Assembly (NCBI RefSeq): GCF_902497785.1
Contig: NZ_CABVHK010000026.1
Coordinates: forward strand, 1-64,000
DNA: 64,000 nt
Reading direction: 5' to 3'
Origin: Pseudomonas fluorescens
GTDB taxonomy: Bacteria; Pseudomonadota; Gammaproteobacteria; Pseudomonadales; Pseudomonadaceae
Shown: piece by piece, positions 17,689 to 26,000 of the stretch
Numbering within the stretch: position 1 is the stretch's first letter
How the letters are laid out: each line of letters begins with the position of its first letter
Notes under the pieces: generated by a model
Seen by the model: the letters and a program-made list of their open reading frames with translations, nothing else
What the model was told of the DNA's origin: nothing
Database searches by the model: none
Translations under genes and position numbers: made by a program

Positions 17689-18153
17689 TCAAGCTTCGAA
17701 CAAAGCACGGCATGCGTTCATCAAAGCGGTTGCGTCATGGAGAGCTCGGTGGTGCCTAGTCGTGGGCAGTAGGCGATAAATGTCACTGGCAGCCTCCCGA
17801 CCCACAAACACTTCCAAAGGCTTCAACTCGAAGGTCGGCATCAGGTCTGCTGCTTCGTAGAGGACATCGAGCCAAAAAACATCTTGAGGTGAGTCGCTGC
17901 AAAGCACCTGCCCTGAAAACAGCTGATTCATTCGTTCCGCCACGGTGGGTGGGGCATCACCTTCCTGAAGTAAATGATCCTGAGTAAGACCATGCATGTC
18001 TTGCGCATCGAACGACCAATGCGTCCAATAGCGGGCTGGCTTTATCAACGAACTGAACCAGGTTTCATTCGACACGACAGCCACCTCAATGGGATAGCTA
18101 TCTGGGGCTATCCCTGATGCCTCGAAATCGATAAAAAAAGAAGGCCGTTCCAC
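17689..18153 (-). CDS. 3'-5' exonuclease, DnaQ/DEDDh-like
   Basis: About 154-aa protein starting with ERPSFFIDFEASG, where Asp9 and Glu11 form the first metal-binding pair of DEDD exonucleases. It ends with HHRALHDATALMNA, the His-x4-Asp site, and a middle aspartate is in SDSPQDVFWLD. It probably degrades single-stranded DNA or RNA from the 3' end. I prefer the GTG at 18153 because AGGAG lies about seven bases upstream; the ATG at 18192 gives 13 extra unlike residues. It stands alone on the minus strand among small cargo genes. A second, similar exonuclease occurs at 36.5 kb. Confidence 0.7.
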   Translation of the reverse strand: MERPSFFIDFEASGIAPDSYPIEVAVVSNETWFSSLIKPARYWTHWSFDAQDMHGLTQDHLLQEGDAPPTVAERMNQLFSGQVLCSDSPQDVFWLDVLYEAADLMPTFELKPLEVFVGREAASDIYRLLPTTRHHRALHDATALMNACRALFEA

Positions 18154-18375
18154 CTTGCTGCTCCTGTTTGAAGGTTGCGACTGTCCCTGCACAGCCGGGG
18201 AAAGACGGTTTTGATAAGCATGAAGTCGTCCCTAACAAACGGCGGGTAAGTCGTAAGGGTATGCTCGCAAGATACTGATTTCTCGTCGGAAAACCAAAAA
18301 ACTGCCCCTTCATAACCTTGACCAACTGCACCCCATGGTCTTCATTTCTCGCAATCACCCAAGAGAGATGCTGGC

Positions 18376-18483
18376 ATGACCTTTTCATCCTCGTTTCGCC
18401 CCGATAGCGCCCCCGTAACACTCGATGACACCTTCAACTACCTCATGTTGAGCTCTCTCCATTGGAACGACGCCGACCTCTAG
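18376..18483 (+). CDS. Very small ORF (35 aa)
   Basis: ATG at 18376 preceded by AAGAGAG, encoding MTFSSSFRPDSAPVTLDD and then 17 further residues ending in WNDADL. Structured repeat copy B begins about 12 bp after the stop codon, the same arrangement as gene plus repeat elsewhere in this stretch. Function unknown; it may be expressed or may be a remnant. Confidence 0.35.
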   Translation: MTFSSSFRPDSAPVTLDDTFNYLMLSSLHWNDADL

Positions 18484-18494
18484 GTGATGACAAT

Positions 18495-18563
18495 AGCAGC
18501 CAAGCAGCGCTTCGCCGTCCTGGCCCTTCGGACTTCTATCCTCAAGCCTGCGCGCTCCGCCTG
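18495..18563 (+). repeat. Structured intergenic repeat, copy B
   Basis: A degenerate copy that retains GGCCCTTCGGACTTCTATCC and CCTGCGCGCTCCGCCTGC. The 5' half is poorly conserved. Confidence 0.55.
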
Positions 18564-18630
18564 CCTAGTTGCATAACAAATCAGAAGTGCCCCCAAACAG
18601 GAGTTGCCATAGCTCCGCGAGAGGTCACTG

Positions 18631-19080
18631 ATGCAACAGTCACCATACGTAATACATCGCGAAATCCTCCTCAACGGCATGTATGGAACAGCCTATCTGC
18701 TGCAAGAGCTCGTCCTCTATCAGCTTGATCCCGGTAGGTACACATTCGACATTGATGAGCATCGCGGAGGGTTCGACAGCGTCCATCTTCAGATCTATCA
18801 GGATATGAAGCAGTGGTACTGGGACAACGGCCCATCAAGCGCTGGCTTCAAAGACGTCGCCGAGGCACTTCAAGATAGGTACACCAGGCAAGCTCAAGAG
18901 AATCTAGAGGAGCTGTATCTCCTCCGAGCGATGCAGCCAAGCGATTTTCCTGCTGAGCCTGGCGAGATACCTGCAGACTCTCATAGGCATGCAGTTGAGC
19001 GAGCTGAGCTGCTTCACAGGGAGTATGTCGGCAAAGGATTCATTGACGAGTGCACATTGCCAGCAGCCCACCCATTCTGA
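18631..19080 (+). CDS. Hypothetical protein
   Basis: 149-aa acidic, soluble protein with GAGAGGT before the ATG. It has a mostly helical composition, an aromatic cluster (QIYQDMKQWYWDNG, near residue 58-70) and no family I recognise. Neighbouring genes on both strands are similarly small and unassigned. Confidence 0.55.
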   Translation: MQQSPYVIHREILLNGMYGTAYLLQELVLYQLDPGRYTFDIDEHRGGFDSVHLQIYQDMKQWYWDNGPSSAGFKDVAEALQDRYTRQAQENLEELYLLRAMQPSDFPAEPGEIPADSHRHAVERAELLHREYVGKGFIDECTLPAAHPF

Positions 19081-19109
19081 TCTCGAATCAATCAGAGGCG
19101 AGGCCGGCG

Positions 19110-19208
19110 ATGGCATGGTTCTTTTGGAAAGACAACGCCTTTACGCTGATGCGCGATGCCTTAGCCAATCTGGACATCGAAGAAATATGGCGAGCACGGA
19201 AGCGTTAG
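19110..19208 (+). CDS. Very small ORF (32 aa)
   Basis: ATG at 19110 after GAGGCGAGG; encodes MAWFFWKDNAFTLMRDALAN and twelve further residues ending WRARKR. Composition is protein-like, with an amphipathic basic end. It is 29 bp downstream of the 149-aa gene and may be co-transcribed. Confidence 0.35.
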   Translation: MAWFFWKDNAFTLMRDALANLDIEEIWRARKR

Positions 19209-19309
19209 TCTAAAAAAACACCTCTCAGAGCTATCTGACCGCTCTATCTAACAGGCCCATCGGATATGACCGCAAGCTTCCGCACTTCGATAAAGAGTTT
19301 CCACTGACA

Positions 19310-19507
19310 TCAAAGCCTCCGCGCTGGCAAGCAATATATGAAATCGATAGACGTACTTAGCTCGTACTGCATGTGCTCAAAAACTCTGTCGAGACTTGGA
19401 TGAGCTTTCGATTCTCGCAGGGCATTCACTAACCTCAATAGCTCCCGCCCATGAGCCACCGGCATTTGGATATCGCAATACACGGTGTCATCGCTGTCTC
19501 GTTCCAC
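19310..19507 (-). CDS. Small hypothetical protein
   Basis: 65-aa protein (MERDSDDTVYCDIQ...) on the minus strand, 18 bp downstream of the 135-aa gene and probably in one operon with it. Helical, charged, ends in ARRL. No family recognised. Confidence 0.45.
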   Translation of the reverse strand: MERDSDDTVYCDIQMPVAHGRELLRLVNALRESKAHPSLDRVFEHMQYELSTSIDFIYCLPARRL

Positions 19508-19525
19508 GTCTTTTCTCCGTCTGCA

Positions 19526-19933
19526 TCAATCCAGCTTGGGCTTACTGCTGGCAGCTCTGTGTGCCTCGAGGTGCTGCATCTCTGATTCCCAACAAGCCAG
19601 GAATTTATACCAGTCCGCAGCGTAAGGCCCATCTAACAATCTGGTCGACCCGATACTCGCCTGATTGAAGCGCTCCCTCCAGGGCTGGGGGATAGTCTGC
19701 TCCAAAATGATGTCGATTCCGGAGTGGTGATACTGCACGGTGACACAATCCCGAAGCTGGTTGAGCTCAAGTGGCTTGTCAGCATGAGGGGAGTCTTTTC
19801 GCTCTTGAAGTTCAAGGTCATCAAGAATGGATAAGGGATCGAACGCCTTCGAATCGCCTGGAGATATGTTCGCAAGTACCCACAAAGCCTTTCGTCTCTT
19901 GGCCTCCAGTTCGCGGAGTTCATCGTCGGGCAT
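19526..19933 (-). CDS. Hypothetical protein
   Basis: 135-aa soluble protein. The open frame extends further upstream, but that part is translated from repeat copy C. The ATG at 19933 has AGAGG nearby and begins MPDDELRELEAKRRKALWVL, a plausible charged helical start. The central part contains CVTVQYHHSGIDIILEQ and a tryptophan-rich end. Function unknown. Confidence 0.55.
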   Translation of the reverse strand: MPDDELRELEAKRRKALWVLANISPGDSKAFDPLSILDDLELQERKDSPHADKPLELNQLRDCVTVQYHHSGIDIILEQTIPQPWRERFNQASIGSTRLLDGPYAADWYKFLACWESEMQHLEAHRAASSKPKLD

Positions 19934-19980
19934 TTGAGTTACCTCTTGTTGGCGTTGATGGCGTGCCGCCTGCGGCGTCA

Positions 19981-20060
19981 GGCTGCCGTGAATCGAGCCC
20001 CGCCAAGGCGGGTCTCGCCCCTGCGGGCTCGCATCCCTCACGCCTGCGCGCTCCGCTTGC
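19981..20060 (+). repeat. Structured intergenic repeat, copy C
   Basis: An 80-bp copy: GGCTGCCGTGAATCGAGCCC at one end and CCTGCGCGCTCCGCTTGC at the other. The stems are CGAG/CTCG, CCCGCC/GGCGGG and GCCC/GGGC. It lies between two genes that point away from each other. Confidence 0.7.
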
Positions 20061-20205
20061 TTGGTGTCTGAGCCTCTGTGAAGCATAGATCGCAACGCAT
20101 CCTACCCTCATGATTCGGAGCTCGGCATCGCTATTCGAAGCGTTCTGTTATCGTTCTAAAAGTAATTTAGTCGCTCTTAGTCATCAGCCTTCTGGGGAGC
20201 CGGGA

Positions 20206-20721
20206 ATGGACACAACTCGACGTGTACCAGGCAGAGCCTACCAAAAGGTTCGCGATCCCGAACGGCTGCTCATTGAAGAGCGCGCCGAAGCTCTATCCGC
20301 TGCCGGCTACCCGCTGCCAGCTGATGACCCGGCCATGTACGCCGAGCGAAGGCTGAAGGAGGCCAGAGCGGCAGCGCGTTCATCCCAGGTAGGTAGCATT
20401 AGCGAAAGCACTGCGGCTGAGCTCTCCGCAAGAGAGGTATGCCAGGTTCTAAGGGAGGCGATTTTCGGTCGAAGCGTTATGGGTAGGGTGGGTCATGAAT
20501 CGTGGGACGAAATTTATGCCGGCCACTTCCAGATCAATGTAGATGGTTGGGAGATATCGATTTACAACGACTGCGATCAGCTCGACTACTGCGAACAATG
20601 CGTCAGTCCAGATGGGCGACACTGGTCGTTTGACTCCGGGGATCGCTTTGGCACTGATCCAGTTGCACTGCTCAGCACATGGGAACATCAGACACTTGAG
20701 CGGATGTTGAAGGAGTTGTAA
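20206..20721 (+). CDS. Hypothetical protein, Pseudomonas accessory family
   Basis: 171-aa protein. The ATG at 20206 follows GGGGAG; longer upstream frames lack a site. The N-terminal part is basic (TTRRVPGRAYQKVRDPER) and the middle is alanine-rich. The C-terminal domain (WEISIYNDCDQLDYCEQC, then SPDGRHWSF) resembles a small domain family I have seen only in pseudomonad islands, possibly the one labelled DUF7693. Function unknown. Repeat copy D begins 39 bp after the stop. Confidence 0.55.
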   Translation: MDTTRRVPGRAYQKVRDPERLLIEERAEALSAAGYPLPADDPAMYAERRLKEARAAARSSQVGSISESTAAELSAREVCQVLREAIFGRSVMGRVGHESWDEIYAGHFQINVDGWEISIYNDCDQLDYCEQCVSPDGRHWSFDSGDRFGTDPVALLSTWEHQTLERMLKEL

Positions 20722-20759
20722 GTCCGAATTGCCGTATCGTTGCGTGTCCCTGGAGGAAC

Positions 20760-20856
20760 GGCTGTCGTGAACCAAGCCTTGTCGTAAACGCCAGCGTCTT
20801 GGCCCTGCGGGCTTCCATCCTCACGCCTTCGGCTGTCGCCTGCGCGCTCCGCTTGC
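20760..20856 (+). repeat. Structured intergenic repeat, copy D
   Basis: A 97-bp copy with GGCTGTCGTGAACCAAGCC at the start and CCTGCGCGCTCCGCTTGC at the end. It has a 13-bp internal insertion. Its outer stem is CCAAG/CTTGG where copy A has CCGAG/CTCGG, a compensatory change. Confidence 0.7.
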
Positions 20857-20932
20857 TTTGATCATTCTTGAGTGGATAACGCGATGCTTTTGCTCCTGCT
20901 ATTCTGCCGACTCTGACCATGGAGGTGATCAA

Positions 20933-21142
20933 GTGCAGAGTGAATATTCGCTATCAGATGTGCTGGAAAGGATGTACGAAAACCAGCTCGCCCTAGAGGC
21001 AGCCCTGATGGAGTTGACCCTCCACGTCGAGGCTCACGGTCATGCAGATGTTGGGAATAATGTCCGAGGTGCCCTCGAGACAATCGGCGAGAACTCGGGC
21101 CACATAAAACAGGGCTTGGCGCGTCTCAGCAAGCTCCCATGA
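20933..21142 (+). CDS. Small hypothetical protein
   Basis: 69-aa helical protein starting at GTG 20933, which is preceded by a perfect GGAGGTGATCA. An upstream frame from 20858 has no such signal. It overlaps the next gene by ATGA, so the two are translationally coupled and probably work together. It begins MQSEYSLSDVLERMYENQLA and has a heptad-like leucine pattern. No function recognised. Confidence 0.6.
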   Translation: MQSEYSLSDVLERMYENQLALEAALMELTLHVEAHGHADVGNNVRGALETIGENSGHIKQGLARLSKLP

Positions 21143-21615
21143 GGCAGCCGCTCTTTGATTTTGATCTCAAACGCGTCTCACGCGAGCACTATATAACCGG
21201 CAAAGCTGCGATCAATTTTCCGCACGCTGGGAGCACTACTGGTGGGTGGCATTTTCTGTCGTACTTCGACCGCGAGACCGAGGTGTTGAAGGTGTCGCTG
21301 GCAGGTATCCACTATCCTGACACCACCAGTTTTTTTGGCGACGAAGGCATCGTTGATGTCACTGAGCAAATGGCGAAGCGTGGCTGGTCTGTAGAAAGTC
21401 GAAAGTTTTACATGGCGGATCACTACAGAGCTGCTGCAGATATGGTTGTCAGGTGGGCTCTTAGTGACTCAGATCACTGCAATGTCGAGATTGATGAGTG
21501 GTTTCCATCCCCTACCGATAAGCAAAGATTGCTCGATCTCCTGGATACCGGGGAGCCGCAGCTTCTTGAGATGGGCAGACTCAAAAAGGTAGAAGCCTGG
21601 CTTCACTCGCAGTAA
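21139..21615 (+). CDS. Hypothetical protein
   Basis: 158-aa soluble protein, second gene of a coupled pair. It has mixed alpha/beta composition with segments GGWHFLSYFDRETEVLKVSL (near residue 35) and a C-terminal helical part. I recognise no family. The close ATGA coupling with a 69-aa partner resembles toxin-antitoxin or regulator-effector pairs, but nothing else supports that. Confidence 0.55.
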   Translation: MRQPLFDFDLKRVSREHYITGKAAINFPHAGSTTGGWHFLSYFDRETEVLKVSLAGIHYPDTTSFFGDEGIVDVTEQMAKRGWSVESRKFYMADHYRAAADMVVRWALSDSDHCNVEIDEWFPSPTDKQRLLDLLDTGEPQLLEMGRLKKVEAWLHSQ

Positions 21616-21792
21616 CGCTACCTCAGCATCTGCGGCATCAAGGCCACCCTAGCCAATCGAGGGAATGTGCTGTCGAACTTAAATTAGGTTTGCCCAACGA
21701 ACGCGCTGGAGTTTTTCGCGTCATGGTTGCTTACTAGGAGCCAAAAACTGTTGTCATTGCGAAAAGCACATCCCTCCTCGTTGCTTTTACTC

Positions 21793-23175
21793 TTAGTCTG
21801 CAGGCCACGCAGCTAAGCGGATCACAAAGGTCGTATGGCCTTCTCTGGAGACGCATCCGACGGTGCCGTCATGGGCGTCTACCAATGATTTGACGATTGC
21901 CAAACCTAGCCCGGCATTGTTTGTAGCACCATCTCTACGTGCGGGATCAGCTCTGTAAAAGCGGTCAAACAGGCGGGGCAGATGCTCTGCTGCTATCTCC
22001 TCTCCGGGGTTCGTCACTGACACGCTGATCATGCTACCCAACGACTCGATTTTTACGGAGACAGTGCAGTCAGGAGGGGTATACCTAAGCGCATTAGAAA
22101 GTAAATTCGAGATCATCCTATCCAACATCGTACCGTCACCATAGACCGCGCCGTGTCCGGAGACTTGTAGCTTTACTCCGGTGTCCTCTGCCAGCAACTG
22201 GTAATACTCGAAGAGTTTTTCGACCACCGAACGCAACTCGACTTTCTCTTTGGCAGGTAGAACCAGACCGTTGTCCGATTTTGCCAAGAAAAGCATGCCG
22301 TCAATAATGCTGGAGAGCCGGTTGAGATCCTCCAGGTTGGAATAGAGATTCTCTTCATAAGTGTCCGGCGCACGCTTCTTTGAGAGGATGACTTCGGTGT
22401 GCGTGCGCAGATTGCTGATAGGGGTTCGTAGCTCGTGCGCAATATCGGCTGAAAAGTTGGACAGCCGAACAAAAGACTCTTCAAGGCGAGCAAGCATGGC
22501 GTTGAACGAAGAGACAAGGCTCTCAAGCTCACGAGGCACCGAGTCCATCGGGATGCGCTCTTTCAGCGAACCGGCTGACATTGAGGCCGCGACTTGCGTC
22601 ACTTGTGCGACCGGCTTCAACCCGCTCCGCGCCACCAGCCACCCTAAGGCTGCGCTGACTAGAGCGCTGATAGCCAGCCCAATGACCAGCCACCAACGCA
22701 AAGTTTCAACGAAGTGCATGTGACTGGTGATATCCATACTCAACCAGGCAGTTAGTGGCTCAGTTTCATTCACTAAATGAACTTGTGCCCTCATGCCTCT
22801 GTACATATGGCCGCCAGCAGTCCACTCCGACATGTCCTCCACTGCCTCATGAGCGGCAGCAGGAGGTTGTGCAGCGCCGTTGGGGGTAGCGAAGATCGTC
22901 CTTCCACCTTTGGTGACAATCGATGCTGAAAGCTCCTGATGGGCACCTAGCAGGGCTTGCAGTTGCAACACCACCTCTGAAGTGTCTACGGAGCCAGCTT
23001 CGCCATCCATGATTTGCCGAATGGATTCGAGCTTTTCCATCATGAGTTGACGGTCGAGGCCTTTGAAGTGGTGACGACTGAACGCATCGAAGGTAAAGCC
23101 AGCTACAACCAGCACGGCAACGACTGCACAGACGAACATCATGCTCAAACGAAGGGTAAGAGATGCTCGCTTCAT
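21793..23175 (-). CDS. copS: Copper-responsive sensor histidine kinase
   Basis: 460-aa inner-membrane kinase. Two transmembrane segments (about residues 10-30 and 160-182) flank a periplasmic sensor loop containing several His and Met residues (GGHMYRGMRAQVH). A HAMP linker follows, then the phospho-acceptor H247 in FSADIAHELRTPISNL, an N-box (NLLSNALRY) and a G-box (NAGLGLAI). It overlaps copR by ATGA. By homology and neighbours it senses periplasmic Cu (or Ag) and phosphorylates CopR. Confidence 0.9.
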   Translation of the reverse strand: MKRASLTLRLSMMFVCAVVAVLVVAGFTFDAFSRHHFKGLDRQLMMEKLESIRQIMDGEAGSVDTSEVVLQLQALLGAHQELSASIVTKGGRTIFATPNGAAQPPAAAHEAVEDMSEWTAGGHMYRGMRAQVHLVNETEPLTAWLSMDITSHMHFVETLRWWLVIGLAISALVSAALGWLVARSGLKPVAQVTQVAASMSAGSLKERIPMDSVPRELESLVSSFNAMLARLEESFVRLSNFSADIAHELRTPISNLRTHTEVILSKKRAPDTYEENLYSNLEDLNRLSSIIDGMLFLAKSDNGLVLPAKEKVELRSVVEKLFEYYQLLAEDTGVKLQVSGHGAVYGDGTMLDRMISNLLSNALRYTPPDCTVSVKIESLGSMISVSVTNPGEEIAAEHLPRLFDRFYRADPARRDGATNNAGLGLAIVKSLVDAHDGTVGCVSREGHTTFVIRLAAWPAD

Positions 23176-23855
23176 TCTGTGTCAGGAGCGTCTAGCATGT
23201 AGCCCATTCCCCTCGTCGTCTGAATCAGCTTGGTGTCGAAATCATCATCGATTTTGGCCCGGAGCCGGCGAATTGCTACTTCGATCACGTTGGTATCACT
23301 GTCGAAGTTCATATCCCAAACCTGCGATGCGATCAGTGATTTTGGCAGGACTTCCCCTCTACGGCGCATAAGGAGTTCTAAGAGGGAGAATTCCTTTGCG
23401 GTGAGGTCAATACGTCGACCTGAGCGTGAGGCACGGCGCTTTAGTAGGTCGACCTCCAAATCCCCGATCTTGATAGATGTCTGGTTGGGCACGGCGGATC
23501 CACGTCGAAGCAAGCTTCTGACGCGAGCTAGTAACTCGGAAAATGCGAAGGGTTTAACGAGATAGTCGTCCGCGCCCAACTCCAAACCTTTGACCCGATC
23601 ATCGACTCCATCCCTGGCCGTTAGAAAAAGCACAGGGACTGAGCTCCCGGATGCACGTACACCCCGGATGACTTCCCAGCCATCAACGCCCGGCATCATC
23701 ACGTCCAGAATCAGGAGATCGTAGGTCTCGCTCAGCGCTTGATGTAGCGCCTCCGTTCCCGTCACAACCCGGTCGACAGTGAAGCCAGCCTCCACCAGAC
23801 CCTGCTGTAGGTATATTCCGATTTTGGGTTCGTCTTCTGCGACCAAGAGTTTCAT
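23172..23855 (-). CDS. copR: Copper-responsive response regulator
   Basis: 227-aa OmpR/PhoB-type regulator. The receiver domain has acidic residues near 8-9, the phosphorylated aspartate in LLILDVMMP (about Asp51) and the conserved lysine in YLVKPFAF. A C-terminal winged helix (about 130-225) ends in RGMGYMLDAP. It is upstream of and overlapping copS. Cop-box-like sites lie upstream at 23915 and 24001 and before copA, so it probably activates its own operon, the DUF411 gene and copABCD. Confidence 0.92.
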   Translation of the reverse strand: MKLLVAEDEPKIGIYLQQGLVEAGFTVDRVVTGTEALHQALSETYDLLILDVMMPGVDGWEVIRGVRASGSSVPVLFLTARDGVDDRVKGLELGADDYLVKPFAFSELLARVRSLLRRGSAVPNQTSIKIGDLEVDLLKRRASRSGRRIDLTAKEFSLLELLMRRRGEVLPKSLIASQVWDMNFDSDTNVIEVAIRRLRAKIDDDFDTKLIQTTRGMGYMLDAPDTE

Positions 23856-23914
23856 GAGCGGGCTCCGGTTTTGCGGTGTTCTAGTGTGCTACCAATCTGA
23901 CAACTGTGCGCAAG

Positions 23915-23932
23915 CTTACGTAAATGTAATTG
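23915..23932. promoter_or_regulatory. CopR box candidate 1
   Basis: CTTACGTAAATGTAATTG, matching the second site at 24001 and the inverted site before copA at 14 or more positions. It lies 60 bp upstream of copR. Confidence 0.6.
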
Positions 23933-24000
23933 CCTCAACAGCCAACGGTTAACTCCCAGTTACGACAGGCCGGCTTCCGATGACACCAGCTAGCGGGCGG

Positions 24001-24018
24001 CTTACAGAAATGTAATCG
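24001..24018. promoter_or_regulatory. CopR box candidate 2
   Basis: CTTACAGAAATGTAATCG, the form closest to the Pseudomonas cop box I remember. It lies 95 bp upstream of the DUF411 gene and presumably drives it. Confidence 0.65.
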
Positions 24019-24112
24019 CGATCTGATTTTTTGCGCTTAACCTACGTGGCAGAGGGTGCGGATGCCAAAGGCATAAAGAGTGACCGCACTAAAACGTGAT
24101 GAGGTGCATCGA

Positions 24113-24559
24113 ATGTCCAAACGAAAGCTTTTGGTCGCTATGGGGTTGGTGATGTGTGGCATCGCGCAGGCCGCTGAGCCGCTCACAATTGACGTGCATC
24201 GTGACGCGAATTGCGGTTGCTGCAAGGAATGGGTCAAGCACCTTGAATCGAATGGATTCAAGGTAGTCGACCACGTAGAAAGCAATATGAGCGCTATTAA
24301 GCAAAGCTTAGGGGTGCCGCAGGAACTCGCGTCATGCCATACGGCTGTTATCGACGGCAAGTTTGTTGAGGGGCATGTCCCAGCTGATGAAATCAAGAAG
24401 CTGAGTGGTCGCTCCGAACTCGCGGGAATCGCAGTGCCAGGTATGCCCGCAGGTTCTCCCGGCATGGACTACGACCAGAACCATCAACCCTATCAAGTCC
24501 TGGGGGTTACCAAGGCGGGAGCGCAAGAAGTGGTTGCTGATTACCCCGTCAGCCGATAA
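24113..24559 (+). CDS. DUF411 metal-binding periplasmic protein
   Basis: 148-aa exported protein with a Sec signal peptide (about residues 1-20, ending IAQAAEP). The DUF411 hallmark NCGCCKEW follows near residue 33-40, with further conserved SCHTAVIDGKFVEGHVP (near 76). DUF411 proteins occur in copper and other metal clusters and probably bind Cu(I) in the periplasm; their exact role is unsettled. The ATG at 24113 follows GAGGTG. The gene is divergent from copRS and preceded by a CopR box. A broken second DUF411 gene is at 33.5 kb. Confidence 0.82.
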   Translation: MSKRKLLVAMGLVMCGIAQAAEPLTIDVHRDANCGCCKEWVKHLESNGFKVVDHVESNMSAIKQSLGVPQELASCHTAVIDGKFVEGHVPADEIKKLSGRSELAGIAVPGMPAGSPGMDYDQNHQPYQVLGVTKAGAQEVVADYPVSR

Positions 24560-24609
24560 TCAGGCTCGGATCTGGGCGGCTTCGGGGTTGCTCAGATCTA
24601 GCTGCTAGC

Positions 24610-25545
24610 TCACCCTTGAGCCATATCGATTGAAGGGCTCAATGTTCCTAGCCACGCCACCAAGCAGACGATAACCACAGCACAGGTTGACTCAATAAGT
24701 ACGCTTTTTCTCAAAGCAGTCGCTGCCAGGGAATACTCACCGGCCTCCACAGAGCGCTCGAGTGAAGGACTCAGGTAAAAACGATTGAGGGTAGCCAGCC
24801 CGATCATGCACCCAAAAAGCAGGATTTTTAAAAGCAGAAGGACGCCATAGGTGCTGGTTAAAACTTCTAGCAACGTCGGCCCGACAATGAAGAGATAGTT
24901 AGCGATGCCCGTGACTATGATCGTACCGACAATGAACGCGCCTGCTGTTTCGAAGCCCTTGAGCGCTCGTGACAGCACTCGTACGAGTTGCTCCGAATTA
25001 GACCTCCTAATGCTCAACATCAAGCCAAACGCCGCGAGAGCTCCGATCCAGCCGCCAGCGGCGAGAAGGTGCAGAATATCAGCCGTAAAGTGCCAGAATC
25101 GCTGAGTACCTTCGTCCATCGCCCCATGACCTGTCCACGCGAGCGTAGACAAAGCGATGCCGCCTGCCAAGGTCGCAACCCCGAGGCTCCATGTTGGCCA
25201 TCTTGCGCTCTGACTTGCGACAAAAATCACCGCTGCCAGCGAGATCATGCGCGTCACCCAGCTATATCCAATCTCAGTCTCGTACAACATCATTTCCAGA
25301 TGAGGTCGCAGCTCCGCCCAGTCGGATGCGCCGCTCATATTTTTTGCCATGACGATGAAGGTGGCTATCGACAAAAACACACCAACAGCAGCGATGCCAG
25401 GTAGTAGCGACCCAAAATGCAACACCGCGCCTGATACGCGCTCTTTTCCCCGAAAGCTGTAAAGCCCGAAGACTGCTAGGCCGAACAGGAGCATCAGGTC
25501 TAAGTAGAGCGCGAATCGCAGTACCACATTTAATGAGTCGCTCAT
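24610..25545 (-). CDS. copD: Copper resistance inner-membrane protein CopD
   Basis: 311-aa polytopic membrane protein with about eight hydrophobic helices and the CopD-family conserved core (WTGHGAMDEGTQRFWHFTADILHLLAAGGWIGAL region, near residues 137-170), including its histidines. It is thought to carry copper from periplasmic CopC across the inner membrane or to support uptake for cuproproteins. The start ATG at 25545 sits three bases after the copC stop codon, implying coupling. It is the last gene of copABCD. Confidence 0.88.
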   Translation of the reverse strand: MSDSLNVVLRFALYLDLMLLFGLAVFGLYSFRGKERVSGAVLHFGSLLPGIAAVGVFLSIATFIVMAKNMSGASDWAELRPHLEMMLYETEIGYSWVTRMISLAAVIFVASQSARWPTWSLGVATLAGGIALSTLAWTGHGAMDEGTQRFWHFTADILHLLAAGGWIGALAAFGLMLSIRRSNSEQLVRVLSRALKGFETAGAFIVGTIIVTGIANYLFIVGPTLLEVLTSTYGVLLLLKILLFGCMIGLATLNRFYLSPSLERSVEAGEYSLAATALRKSVLIESTCAVVIVCLVAWLGTLSPSIDMAQG

Positions 25546-25547
25546 GC

Positions 25548-25931
25548 TTATTTCACTTTGAAAGTTACGGCGCCGGTGATCGGGTGGGTGTCGGATGAGA
25601 CTGCTCGCCATTCCACTTTATAGGTGCCAGTTGTGAGAGGGGAGGCAGGAGTTACGACCATCGTTTTGGGATCACCGCCACCGGCCACGCTGGCTTTCAC
25701 ACCCATAGGTGAATTGGGCATGCCAGGCATGTCGGTCATGATCAACTTGGCTCCGGAAAACTGAGTGACCAGGTTTTCAGAAAAGTGCAGCTCAATCTTT
25801 GCCGGGGCTTGGCCGTTCTCACCTTCAGCAGGAGTTGAAGACAGCAGCTTCGGGTGGGCTTGGGCAACTGCACTGAGCAGTAAGCTGGATGAAAGAGCAA
25901 CGGCCACAACACAGGATTTGAAAACAGACAT
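25548..25931 (-). CDS. copC: Periplasmic copper-binding protein CopC
   Basis: 127-aa secreted protein. A signal peptide (about residues 1-25, AVAQA cleavage) leaves mature AHPKLLSSTPAEG, whose first histidine is the conserved Cu(II) ligand. A methionine-rich loop MTDMPGMPNSPMG (near 66-77) is the Cu(I)-type site, and DTHPITGAVTFKV at the end provides the other histidine. A beta-sandwich fold is expected. Partner of CopD. Confidence 0.92.
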   Translation of the reverse strand: MSVFKSCVVAVALSSSLLLSAVAQAHPKLLSSTPAEGENGQAPAKIELHFSENLVTQFSGAKLIMTDMPGMPNSPMGVKASVAGGGDPKTMVVTPASPLTTGTYKVEWRAVSSDTHPITGAVTFKVK

Positions 25932-26000
25932 GCAAGGCTCCTCACAGCGCTTAGCTGTTGTAATGAGGTTAGGTAATTATTTGGTGCCGCTAACTTCGAT

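Noticed and set aside
17440..20870. Classical integron cassette array
   Set aside because: The repeats lack recognisable RYYYAAC/GTTRRRY core sites and no IntI-type integrase is present; genes also lie on both strands.
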